Positions 7,639 through 14,653 of a stretch of 42,685 bases of DNA are shown here, piece by piece. Each line of letters opens with the position of its first letter. The stretch's first letter is position 1. A model generated the notes under the pieces. The model ran no database searches, was not told the origin of the DNA, and was given only the letters and a program-made list of their open reading frames with translations. The position numbers and the translations under genes are program-made. The DNA is taken from assembly GCA_001780275.1 (NCBI GenBank), contig MFGB01000002.1, forward strand, positions 1-42,685. Direction: 5' to 3'. The stretch comes from Candidatus Falkowbacteria bacterium RIFOXYA2_FULL_47_19. Lineage in GTDB: Bacteria; Patescibacteriota; Patescibacteriia; Patescibacteriales; UBA12075.

Positions 7639-7767
7639 ACTTACCCACTACAATTAAATCACAAGGTTTTATTATTTTTCGCTATATAAATGGGCGGTTC
7701 TGCCAGCGAAATGTATCCTTGTGATATGTTGTAGTTGGGTAAGTCAGAACCGTCCATTTATTTTTTT
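7639..7767 (+). ncRNA. Structured pseudoknotted RNA 2 (unnamed)
   Basis: The outer stem is ACTTACCCACTACAA (7639-7653) with TTGTAGTTGGGTAAGT (7729-7744), 15 pairs with one bulged base. Next is ATCACAAGG (7658-7666) with CCTTGTGAT (7717-7725), then TTTCGCT (7677-7683) with AGCGAAA (7705-7711). The apical loop ATAAATGGGCGGTTCTG (7686-7702) pairs over 17 bases, with one G-U, with CAGAACCGTCCATTTAT (7745-7761). That segment directly abuts the 3' end of the outer stem and is followed by a T-run. A TATAAT box (7632-7637) lies directly upstream. The layout is that of RNA 1 with different sequence. It ends 14 bases before the recombinase ATG, so it may be a leader or an independent RNA. Confidence 0.65.
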
Positions 7768-7781
7768 AAAAACATAAACAT

Positions 7782-9389
7782 ATGAATGACAATAAAAATA
7801 AGACAATCATTTTGGTGCGCGTTTCCACCAAGGAGCAAGAAGAAACCGGCTACTCACTTCCTGCGCAAGAAAAACTTTTAAACGAATATGCCGGAAAGAA
7901 ATCTTTAACAGTCGCAAAAATTTTTTCCATTTCAGAAAGCGCCAGCGGCAAAAAGCAAAGAGAAACATTTAATGAAATGATGAGCTTTGTTAAACGGAAC
8001 AATATCAAAATTATTATCTGCGAAAAAGTCGATCGGTTAACCAGAAATTTTAAAGACGCCGTTATGATCGATGAATGGCTTGAGCAAGACGATGAGAGAG
8101 AGGTTCATTTGGTGAAGGACAGTTTGATATTGCATAAAAATTCACGCTCCCAGGAAAAACTGAATTGGGGTATTAGAATTTTGTTTGCGAAAAATTATAC
8201 GGATAATCTAAGCGAAGAAGTGAAGAAAGGTCAAAAAGAAAAAGTGGCGCAGGGGTGGCTGCCGACCGTTCCGCCGCTTGGCTACAAAACTGTCGGCGAA
8301 AAAGGCCACAAGATCCACGTCATAGATGAAGTTAAGGCGCCGTTGGTGAGAAAAATGTTTAAATTGTATTCAACCGGTAATTACTCGCTTGAAAAGATTA
8401 CCAACATTATGTTTGCGGACGGCTTAAGATCACGATCAAATAAGAAGCTTGGCAAATCAACATTGCACGAGTTATTAAACAATCCCTTTTATTTCGGTAA
8501 ATTTATTTGGAATGGCAAAATTTATCAAGGCGCACATCAGGCACTGATCAGCGAAGAACTTTTTGAAAAAGTCCAAAGCATATTGCATAAAAAAGGCACG
8601 CCGAAATACTCCAAGCATAATTTTTTCTTCAAGGGATTATTGACTTGCTCCGAATGTGGCGGCACGATTGCTTGGGAGAAGAAAAAAGGCCACTGGTATG
8701 GCCATTGCAATAAATTCAAGCCTTGCTCCCAAAAAGCTTATTATCGATCTGAAAGAATTGAAGAACAGCTTTTAACTGCCGTTGGAAAGATCAGCCCTAA
8801 ATCTCCCAAGCTCATTGATTGGGTCATTAAAGCCCTAAAACAAAGTCATAAAGAAGAAATTGAATATCATACCGGCATTATGGGCGAATTGGAAAGCAGG
8901 CTTGCTAAAATCAAAGCACGGCTTGATAAAATCTACGAGGACAAATTGGATGAGGTTATAAGCATTGAAAAATACAACCAACTCAAACAACAATATGAAA
9001 TTGAGGAAGCGGCTATTTTAAAAGCTATTTCAAAACATAAAAAGGCAAATTCAAGATATTTGGATTATGGAGTTATGGTTTTGGAAGTAACGAAAAATGC
9101 CCTTGATATTCTGAAAGATCCGAAAAAATCGCCGGAAACAAAAAGAGAATACTACAAGATCATCTTTTCCAAACTGCAAATGACCGGTGATCTGATTGAT
9201 TACCGTTTTAACTCCGCATTTAAACGGATTGCGGAATTTAGTTCTAAATTGGAAAAAATTGAGCAAAGTGAAATAAAAAATTTAGAACCTCTGATTTTGC
9301 GCTTACCTAAAAACAAAACAGGTGTTTTATCACCTGTCTGTTCGGCTATGCTCCCGGGGCCGGATTCGAACCGGCGACCAATTGGTTAA
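7782..9389 (+). CDS. Large serine recombinase / integrase
   Basis: This 535-residue large serine recombinase would integrate and excise the element. The N-terminal resolvase domain has the catalytic Ser15 in LVRVSTKEQ and the EKVDRLTRN motif near residue 84. The recombinase domain follows (GWLPTVPPLGYK, about 158-168), then a zinc ribbon (C289, C292, C309, C315) and a coiled-coil region (about 350-430). Its last 13 codons, including the stop, overlap the tRNA-Asn gene on the other strand. The tail after about residue 510 may therefore come from host DNA joined at integration. A dyad, ACAGGTG and CACCTGT around six bases (9318-9337), lies in the last part of the gene. The start ATG follows RNA 2 closely. 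Confidence 0.92.
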   Translation: MNDNKNKTIILVRVSTKEQEETGYSLPAQEKLLNEYAGKKSLTVAKIFSISESASGKKQRETFNEMMSFVKRNNIKIIICEKVDRLTRNFKDAVMIDEWLEQDDEREVHLVKDSLILHKNSRSQEKLNWGIRILFAKNYTDNLSEEVKKGQKEKVAQGWLPTVPPLGYKTVGEKGHKIHVIDEVKAPLVRKMFKLYSTGNYSLEKITNIMFADGLRSRSNKKLGKSTLHELLNNPFYFGKFIWNGKIYQGAHQALISEELFEKVQSILHKKGTPKYSKHNFFFKGLLTCSECGGTIAWEKKKGHWYGHCNKFKPCSQKAYYRSERIEEQLLTAVGKISPKSPKLIDWVIKALKQSHKEEIEYHTGIMGELESRLAKIKARLDKIYEDKLDEVISIEKYNQLKQQYEIEEAAILKAISKHKKANSRYLDYGVMVLEVTKNALDILKDPKKSPETKREYYKIIFSKLQMTGDLIDYRFNSAFKRIAEFSSKLEKIEQSEIKNLEPLILRLPKNKTGVLSPVCSAMLPGPDSNRRPIG

Positions 9390-9422
9390 CAGCCAACTGC
9401 GCTACCGCTGCGCTACCCGGGA
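9351..9422 (-). tRNA. tRNA-Asn (GTT)
   Basis: The minus strand folds into a full cloverleaf of 72 bases without an encoded CCA. The acceptor is TCCCGGG/CCCGGGA with discriminator G. The D stem is GCGC/GCGC. The anticodon stem GTTGG/CCAAT (one G-U) carries loop CTGTTAA with anticodon GTT. The T arm is GCCGG-TTCGAAT-CCGGC. It is convergent with the recombinase, whose frame ends inside it. Confidence 0.95.
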
Positions 9423-9442
9423 AAAATTTATTTATCAACGAC

Positions 9443-9560
9443 ACAGCCCCCGCCGGAGGCGGGTCCGCCTTTGGCGGAAACTGCGCTACCCCGCCGGAGG
9501 CGGGTCCGCCTTTGGCGGAAACTGCGCTACCCCGCCGGAGGCGGACAGGCAGCTGCGCTA
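9443..9560 (-). pseudogene. Broken tRNA-Asn 5' copy B with palindromic insertions
   Basis: Read on the minus strand, the segment holds TAGCGCAGC, then a 20-base palindromic insert, then GGTAGCGCAGTT followed by a 29-base double palindrome, twice over, and finally GGGGGCTGTG. TAGCGCAGC, GGTAGCGCAGTT and GGCTGT are successive pieces of the intact tRNA-Asn (D arm to anticodon loop). It therefore reads as the 5' half of the tRNA interrupted by repeats, without the acceptor start and without any 3' half. Confidence 0.7.
9448..9560. repeat. GC-rich tandem palindromic repeat, cluster 1
   Basis: Two identical 41-base units (9448-9488 and 9489-9529) and one 31-base variant (9530-9560). Each 41-base unit is a double palindrome (CCGCCGGAGGCGG and TCCGCCTTTGGCGGA) plus the tRNA-derived AACTGCGCTA. 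Confidence 0.85.
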
Positions 9561-9570
9561 TTTTAACAAA

Positions 9571-9816
9571 TTATTTTTTAATGTTTTCGTCCAGCCATTT
9601 TCTGCCTTGGCCAGACTTCAAAAAATGCTCTCTTTTTATTGCCTCAACTCTTGATTGATATTCTTCCACGTGAATTATTTCTAGTGGGCCATTTTGTTTC
9701 GTCCATTTATTACATCCGCCGTTATGTTCTCTAAGTCTTGTAAAAGCATCCTTTGAAGTTTGTCCAACGTATCGTTTGTTATTTTTTAAACTTCTTAAAA
9801 CGTAAACAATAAACAT
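9571..9816 (-). CDS. GIY-YIG endonuclease domain protein
   Basis: This 81-residue single-domain GIY-YIG nuclease of the small UPF0213/UvrC-N type has IVYVLRS and RYVGQT (the GIY and YIG strands). R28 follows in TRLREHNGG, and E64 is the likely metal-binding glutamate in EAIKREHFLKSG. The active-site set appears complete. It lies between two broken tRNA-Asn copies and their palindromic repeats, on the same strand as the tRNA. A transcript from the promoter at 9958-9986 would pass through it into the intact tRNA. It may be a homing-type passenger at the tRNA locus; the cellular substrate is unknown. Confidence 0.85.
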   Translation of the reverse strand: MFIVYVLRSLKNNKRYVGQTSKDAFTRLREHNGGCNKWTKQNGPLEIIHVEEYQSRVEAIKREHFLKSGQGRKWLDENIKK

Positions 9817-9831
9817 ATTTAATTAGTAAGG

Positions 9832-9916
9832 AACAGCCCCCGCCGGAGGCGGGTCCGCCTTTGGCGGAAACTGCGCTACCCCGCCGGAGGCGGACAGGCA
9901 GCTGCGCTACCCGGGA
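9832..9916 (-). pseudogene. Broken tRNA-Asn 5' copy A with palindromic insertions
   Basis: On the minus strand the exact 5' end of tRNA-Asn (TCCCGGGTAGCGCAGC) is followed by a 20-base insert in the D-loop position. The next tRNA piece, GGTAGCGCAGTT, then a 29-base double palindrome and GGGGGCTGTT, reach the anticodon. Nothing of the 3' half remains. The 19 bases 9901-9919 are identical to 9407-9425 in and beside the intact tRNA. Confidence 0.75.
9838..9909. repeat. GC-rich palindromic repeat, cluster 2
   Basis: One 41-base unit (9838-9878) and one 31-base variant (9879-9909), identical to the units of cluster 1 on the other side of the GIY-YIG gene. Confidence 0.85.
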
Positions 9917-9957
9917 AAATGTTAAAAATCAAAACCTGCCCATTTGGCAGTATTAAT

Positions 9958-9986
9958 ATAATAGATTATTTTTAGACATTAGTCAA
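9958..9986 (-). promoter_or_regulatory. Promoter of the tRNA-Asn array
   Basis: On the minus strand TTGACT (9981-9986), a 17-base spacer and TATTAT (9958-9963), reading towards the tRNA copies and the GIY-YIG gene. A small hairpin CTGCC/GGCAG (9936-9950) lies between it and the first tRNA fragment. It is probably the original tRNA-Asn promoter. Confidence 0.55.
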
Positions 9987-10117
9987 GAACAGCCCAATTT
10001 ATTGCCCTTTTTGACGCGCGCATCACGCCATATTAATATTTCCGGCCTATCATAAAATTAGGAAATCTTGTTGCCCGGAGGGTTTTCTGATAATATTTAA
10101 TTAAATAAACATGATTT

Positions 10118-10306
10118 ATGAAAGATAAAAAAGCAGCCGCCATCTTAATGGAATTATTGGAAAAGTATCCTCTTAACGGAGAAGAAAAAGAAGCCGTCAG
10201 GTCCGCTATCGGCATATTGACCTGGTCTTCTTTGGCCGAAAGCCGGATAAAAGCCAAAAAGGACAAGCTTGAGAAAAGTACGATATGGAATAAAAAGATA
10301 GCTTAA
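10118..10306 (+). CDS. Small hypothetical protein, 62 aa
   Basis: This small, soluble, helical protein starts with MKDKKAAAILMELLEKYP and ends with a charged KAKKDKLEK stretch. There is no motif I can name. It has no clear Shine-Dalgarno sequence but is followed 23 bases later by a strong terminator, which supports a real transcript. It begins the higher-GC chromosomal part right of the tRNA locus. Confidence 0.6.
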   Translation: MKDKKAAAILMELLEKYPLNGEEKEAVRSAIGILTWSSLAESRIKAKKDKLEKSTIWNKKIA

Positions 10307-10328
10307 ACATAAGATCGCGGAATGTTTT

Positions 10329-10352
10329 AAAACCGCCGCGGGCGGTTTTTTC
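10329..10352 (+). terminator. Intrinsic terminator
   Basis: AAAACCGCC, loop GCG, GGCGGTTTTTT, downstream of the 62-residue gene. Confidence 0.85.
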
Positions 10353-10427
10353 GCTTAATACTCAGGTAATTTTAATTTATTCATAATTTAATTATTATAA
10401 TATTCTTAATATTATATTAAAATCTAT

Positions 10428-11729
10428 ATGGGGAAATTTTTCGGCATCAGTTCGATCATAGCATTAACTGCCGTACCGGTAATACTCTGGTTGCGGATAG
10501 AACCTTTGGCGCTGCGCTTCGGCGGACCGGATCTGTTTTTGATAAGCCTGGGGCGGTTAGCCGCTTTAACGGGAATTGTTTTGTTTTCCCTTAACTTGAT
10601 GCTCAGCGCCCGTTCGCGGGTATCGGAGAGGATATTCGGAGGCTTGCCCCGCGTTTACGCGGTCCATCGCACGGTGGGTGCGCTGGCCTTCATACTGCTC
10701 TTGTTCCACCCCCTGCTTTTGGTGTCCCGCGCTCTGGAAATATCGCTTGCAGCGGCCGCCGGATTCCTTTTGCCGGAGGGTTACCTGGCCAAAGACCTGG
10801 GGATCTACGCGTTAAGCCTGATGATAATCCTCCTCATACTGACTTTTTTCGTAAGCGTAAGGTATGAGACCTGGAAAAATTCCCATAGATTCATGGGGCT
10901 GGCTTTTTTTCTGGGCGCGCTCCATGCCTTCATGATCCCATCCGATATTTCGCGTGATACAACCCTCCGGTACTATATACTCTTTGTCGTATCACTGGGT
11001 GGAGCATCCTTTGTTTACCGGACCGTCTTCGGATTCTGGACAGACAGGAAATTCGAATACGAAGTAATCGGTAAAAAAACACTCCTCGATAATATCATCG
11101 AATTTACGCTCAAAGCCAGGAAAAGGGCGATGGAATATCGGCCGGGCCAATTCGTCTTCGCGAGCTTTAAGGTCCGCGGCCTTCCCCGCCAAAGCCACCC
11201 TTTCTCCATAAGCTCGGATAAAAGCGGAAACGAATTCAAACTTACGATAAAGAATCTGGGCGACTATACCGGCCGGCTTCATGAGGTGAAAACGGGCGAT
11301 CTGGTAACCATCGAAGGTCCTTTCGGCCGTTTCGGATATGAAAACCTCAGAAACAAAAAGCAGGTTTGGATCGGCGCCGGAATCGGAGTCACTCCATTTA
11401 TAGGCATGATCGAAAAATTAGCGAAGGACCCGGATAAGGATTACAAGGTCGATTTTTATTATTGCACCAGAAACGCGAAAGAGCAGGAAATCATCGGAAA
11501 TCTGGTCGGCCGGGCGGAAAAAACCGGAGGCTTCTCGTTTATTCCGCACTATTCCGACGAATACGGCCGGATAAACGCCGGATTTATTTCTTCCCGCACA
11601 AAGGACGCGAAAGAGCGGGATTTTCTGGTCTGCGGTCCGCCGGCGCTTATGCGGTCGCTAAGGAGCCAACTGAACGGCATCGGGATAACCAACGGCCGGA
11701 TCCATATGGAGGAATTTAATCTCAATTAA
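10428..11729 (+). CDS. Ferric-reductase-like flavocytochrome (NOX/FRE type)
   Basis: This 433-residue membrane flavocytochrome would move electrons from NAD(P)H through FAD and heme across the membrane. About six membrane helices fill residues 1-205. Candidate heme histidines are H80 and H94 in one helix pair and H153 and H166 in another. The FAD-binding domain shows RQSHPFSIS (254-262) and EGPFGRFG (296-303). The NAD(P) domain shows GAGIGVTPF (316-324) and the late CGPPALM. Family and domain order are clear; the electron acceptor is not known. It lies ten bases before the cytochrome b5-like gene, so the two form an operon and probably one electron-transfer chain. Confidence 0.9.
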   Translation: MGKFFGISSIIALTAVPVILWLRIEPLALRFGGPDLFLISLGRLAALTGIVLFSLNLMLSARSRVSERIFGGLPRVYAVHRTVGALAFILLLFHPLLLVSRALEISLAAAAGFLLPEGYLAKDLGIYALSLMIILLILTFFVSVRYETWKNSHRFMGLAFFLGALHAFMIPSDISRDTTLRYYILFVVSLGGASFVYRTVFGFWTDRKFEYEVIGKKTLLDNIIEFTLKARKRAMEYRPGQFVFASFKVRGLPRQSHPFSISSDKSGNEFKLTIKNLGDYTGRLHEVKTGDLVTIEGPFGRFGYENLRNKKQVWIGAGIGVTPFIGMIEKLAKDPDKDYKVDFYYCTRNAKEQEIIGNLVGRAEKTGGFSFIPHYSDEYGRINAGFISSRTKDAKERDFLVCGPPALMRSLRSQLNGIGITNGRIHMEEFNLN

Positions 11730-11739
11730 ATCATACTTT

Positions 11740-12699
11740 ATGAAAAAAACAGTATTATTCGTTTTGATCTTTTTCGGGATCTCCGTGAGCCTTATGATCG
11801 CCGGCGGATCTTTCCGGCCGACGAGCGGAGTTAAAATCGACCTGGGCGGTAATAAAACCTCCGGCATAACAGTAGCCGATAATGTTCCGGAAAAACCGGC
11901 GATTCTCGCGGCCGTTGAGGTAGCCAAGCACAATTCGATATCCGACTGCTGGATGATCATCAACGGTAAAATTTACGATCTGACCGCTTTTTTCAGCCAG
12001 CATCCCGGAGGAGCCGAAGCGATCTCGCGGCATTGCGGAACCGACGGCACGGAAGCTTACGGCACCAAGGATAAGAACGAAACGGACGGCCATTCTTCAT
12101 ACGCCAAAAGTCTGCTCGCGGATTATTATCTCGGGGATTTGAACGGCGCCCTGCCCGAAGAAAAGATCCGGATGGCCGAAAACAAGGATGCCGAAGGGAA
12201 TACCGGAATAAAAAGCGCGATCGAAAACGAAAAAACGCCAATCGGCGATTCCGTCGCTGGCGCGGGGGGCATAACCTCGGCCGCGCTCGCCGGACATAAT
12301 TCGCCCTCGGATTGTTGGATGGCTCTAAGCGGAAAAGTTTATGACGTTACCGCTTATTTAAGGCGGCATCCCGGCGGCGACGCCATGCTCGCGTATTGCG
12401 GCCGGGATGGAACAACGGCGTTTAACGGCCGGGGGCACTCCGATTACGCCCGAAGCCTTCTTCCCGCGTATTATATCGGAGATTTCGGCGATTCCGCCGG
12501 TCCGGCGCCGGAGATAAGCGGCGGGCAGACGCGATCCGGGGGCTTATCCGCCGTCGAAAAGGAATATCCCGGGGCAATAATTCTTGAAGAAAACATAGAA
12601 GACGACGGCCGGCGGGAGATAAAACTCCTTTATGAAGGCCGGCAATATGAAGTTAGAGTCGGCCCCGGAGGCGATATTTTACGAACCGAGGATCATTAA
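11740..12699 (+). CDS. Secreted tandem cytochrome b5-like heme protein
   Basis: This 319-residue protein has an N-terminal signal sequence or anchor (MKKTVLFVLIFFGISVSL). Two cytochrome b5-like domains follow. The first (about 57-135) has ligand candidates H88 (HPGG) and H118 (HSSYAKSLL). The second (about 180-248) has H210 (HPGG) and H233 (HSDYARSLL). Both keep DCWM and the YY.GD ending. The last 50 residues (VEKEYPGAIILEE ... YEVRVGPGGDIL) look like a PepSY-type domain. It is probably exported and anchored, receiving electrons from the flavocytochrome encoded directly upstream. The two b5 domains are clearly related, which suggests internal duplication. Confidence 0.88.
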   Translation: MKKTVLFVLIFFGISVSLMIAGGSFRPTSGVKIDLGGNKTSGITVADNVPEKPAILAAVEVAKHNSISDCWMIINGKIYDLTAFFSQHPGGAEAISRHCGTDGTEAYGTKDKNETDGHSSYAKSLLADYYLGDLNGALPEEKIRMAENKDAEGNTGIKSAIENEKTPIGDSVAGAGGITSAALAGHNSPSDCWMALSGKVYDVTAYLRRHPGGDAMLAYCGRDGTTAFNGRGHSDYARSLLPAYYIGDFGDSAGPAPEISGGQTRSGGLSAVEKEYPGAIILEENIEDDGRREIKLLYEGRQYEVRVGPGGDILRTEDH

Positions 12700-12742
12700 T
12701 ACTGATAAAACCAGATTGAATTGATTATTTTTTTAATTTGTC

Positions 12743-12771
12743 TTGACAAAAACATATTTACATGATAATCT
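12743..12771 (+). promoter_or_regulatory. Promoter of the isochorismatase-family gene
   Basis: TTGACA (12743-12748), a 17-base spacer and TAATCT (12766-12771), about 50 bases before the TTG start. Confidence 0.55.
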
Positions 12772-12820
12772 ACCATATTAATTAAAGCCTTATACTATAC
12801 AACCGCAAAAGGAGGGGAAA

Positions 12821-13366
12821 TTGCTAAAATTAAAAGGGATTTTCCGCAGACGTCCGATTAAAAGAATGTCAGTTGATGAAATTTTTCAGAATACCGAGGG
12901 ACTGGCAGTCGTACTTATAGATATGCAGCAACATTTCATTGACAGGGATTTTACAAAAGGCGAAGAAAAACGGATCATCTCGAATCAAGTAGCCGTGCTA
13001 AAATGGTGCGCGGCGAATCATGTTCCGGTAATCGTTTTGGAATATGACGGTAGAGGAAAAACGATTGACATTTTGCGGGAAGAATTAAAGAACGTTGAAA
13101 ATCGGGCGACTGTCGTAAAGCCATACGATAACGGCTTTGAGCAAACCACCCTTGATAATATCCTCAAAGGATTCGGGGCTGAATATCTATTCCTTATGGG
13201 AATTAACGCTTGCGCTTGCGTATTGGCAACGGCCAAGGAGGCCAGAAACAAAGGCTATCAGGTCGCAACCAGCCAGGACGTTATTGACGGAGGGCTTAAC
13301 CGCCACATAGATTGGTATGAGCAAAACAGCCTGATAGCGCCGATCCCCGCGATCGCCTGCTTATAA
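12821..13366 (+). CDS. Isochorismatase-family cysteine hydrolase
   Basis: This 181-residue protein of the isochorismatase/nicotinamidase hydrolase family carries the three expected elements. The catalytic Asp is in VVLIDMQQHF (about residue 33), a Lys lies in TVVKPYDNGFEQTTLDNIL (about 93), and the nucleophile Cys is in MGINACACVLATAKEA (about 130). The C-terminus is short for the family. The substrate cannot be told from the sequence. The start is TTG at 12821, supported by a strong Shine-Dalgarno sequence (AAAGGAGGGG) about six bases upstream; the next in-frame ATG would cut into the N-terminus by about 15 residues. It is transcribed alone, from the promoter at 12743 to the terminator at 13400. 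Confidence 0.85.
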   Translation: MLKLKGIFRRRPIKRMSVDEIFQNTEGLAVVLIDMQQHFIDRDFTKGEEKRIISNQVAVLKWCAANHVPVIVLEYDGRGKTIDILREELKNVENRATVVKPYDNGFEQTTLDNILKGFGAEYLFLMGINACACVLATAKEARNKGYQVATSQDVIDGGLNRHIDWYEQNSLIAPIPAIACL

Positions 13367-13399
13367 ACGCAAGAATTTGGGGAAAATCTGAAATAAAAA

Positions 13400-13425
13400 G
13401 AGGGATCTTTAAGGATCCCTTTTTA
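13400..13425 (+). terminator. Intrinsic terminator
   Basis: AGGGATC (13401-13407) and GATCCCT (13414-13420) followed by a T-run. Confidence 0.85.
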
Positions 13426-13456
13426 CTTATCCGAAACGCTTTTAATCAAATGATTT

Positions 13457-13486
13457 TTTACAAAACCCGAAAATATATGATATAAT
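13457..13486 (+). promoter_or_regulatory. Promoter of the membrane-anchored protein gene
   Basis: TTTACA (13457-13462), an 18-base spacer and TATAAT (13481-13486) with an upstream TGA that makes an extended -10 element. Confidence 0.55.
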
Positions 13487-13527
13487 TATAATAACGCTAT
13501 TAAATCATAACTCCTAATTAAAAAAAT

Positions 13528-14493
13528 ATGATCTTCGAACCATCATCGCCGGCCGCGCGCAAAAAAAAGCTTTTAATCGTCTTTATCCTGGTCCTTCTGG
13601 CCGGATTCGCTTTTTTATTTTGGACAAAATCAGCCGCCGGGCCGGAAAACGTTTCCTGTCCCCAGGACGCGAAGCTCTGCCCTGACGGTTCTTCGGTCGG
13701 CCGCGTCTGGCCCGGTTGCGATTTCGCGCCTTGCCTATCCGAAGATCCGTGCGGCGGCGGCTCCTGCCCGTCGGATCCCTCCGCGGAACTTCCGCAAACG
13801 CCGGAAATCAATCCGACCGGCTGGAAAACGGCTACCGACGACGCTACCGGCGTTTCTTTCCGATATCCGGATCTGACGGGCGAATACGTGAGCGCCCCCG
13901 ATTGGCCGCCCCTGGTCCGGATTACCGACGAAGCTTTTGCCTGCGCGGCCGGAGGGACAGAGACTGAACAGGCCGGAGAAACCGCGGAACGGATGATCAA
14001 CGGACGGCTTTACTGCGTAACTAAGATAGTGGAAGGCGCCGCCGGCAGCGTTTACGAGCAATATGCTTACGCCTTTCCCGGCTCGCTGCCGGAAGATAAA
14101 ACCGTTATTTTCAATTTCAGCATAAAAACCCCGCAATGCGGCAACTACGACGAACCGGAAAAAACCGAATGCGGGAATGAACAGGCTTCTTTCAATTTAG
14201 ACGGCATCATAGACGAGATGGCGTTAAGTGTAAGCTGGCCGGAATCGGAAATTAATTTAGCCGAAGCGTTGGCCGAGTGCCTCCCTAAAAGCGACAGCGA
14301 AAGCCATGAAAAATGCCAGGAGCTTCTAAGCCTGATCCATGACTTTGATGACTGCGTGGCGGCCGGTTTTTCGATCATGAAATCGAATCCCCCGCAGTGC
14401 GCCACTCCTGACGGCCGGACTTTCACGGAAGAATTTCCGGATATTGAAGAAGAAATTCCGGATACCGAAGAAGACGCGCCCGTGGCGCTTTAG
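13528..14493 (+). CDS. Membrane-anchored extracytoplasmic protein, cysteine-rich motifs
   Basis: This 321-residue protein has an N-terminal membrane anchor (KKKLLIVFILVLLAGFAFLF, about 13-32). Two small cysteine motifs frame it: CPQDAKLCPDG ... WPGCDFAPC near residues 44-70, and a late DDCVAAGFSIMKSNPPQC (about 271-288) followed by TPDGRTFTEE. The late motif also occurs in the Gmad2/GerMN protein at 22.8 kb. The middle is beta-rich (TGVSFRYPDL ...) and unrecognised. The C-terminus is acidic. It is probably displayed outside the membrane, possibly binding a polymer or another cell; function unknown. It is flanked by its own promoter and terminator. Confidence 0.75.
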   Translation: MIFEPSSPAARKKKLLIVFILVLLAGFAFLFWTKSAAGPENVSCPQDAKLCPDGSSVGRVWPGCDFAPCLSEDPCGGGSCPSDPSAELPQTPEINPTGWKTATDDATGVSFRYPDLTGEYVSAPDWPPLVRITDEAFACAAGGTETEQAGETAERMINGRLYCVTKIVEGAAGSVYEQYAYAFPGSLPEDKTVIFNFSIKTPQCGNYDEPEKTECGNEQASFNLDGIIDEMALSVSWPESEINLAEALAECLPKSDSESHEKCQELLSLIHDFDDCVAAGFSIMKSNPPQCATPDGRTFTEEFPDIEEEIPDTEEDAPVAL

Positions 14494-14532
14494 AGCGGAC
14501 TCAAATATCCTGATCGCGTTAAATCGCATATT

Positions 14533-14561
14533 AAGCGAGGTCCTTTAGGGGCCTCGCTTTT
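14533..14561 (+). terminator. Intrinsic terminator
   Basis: AAGCGAGG (14533-14540) and CCTCGCTT (14552-14559) followed by T. Confidence 0.8.
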
Positions 14562-14653
14562 AAATACGGCCTATTTTTAATAATGCGTTAACTTCCGCTT
14601 AAATATCTTCAATTATAATCAATTTGATTATAGTCAAAAATAACTTTAAAAAT

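Noticed and set aside
7639..7767. RNA 2 as an integron attC site
   Set aside because: The conserved attC end motifs are absent and the enzyme nearby is a serine recombinase, not a tyrosine integrase.
9322..9654. 110-codon frame across the tRNA and repeats
   Set aside because: It reads through the antisense of tRNA-Asn and the palindromic repeats, a common source of false genes.
9448..9909. Possible CRISPR array
   Set aside because: The units are tandem without unique spacers, contain tRNA pieces, and no cas genes are present.
11993..12297. Minus-strand open frames within the cytochrome b5 gene
   Set aside because: They are shadows of a high-GC coding frame with clear family motifs on the plus strand.
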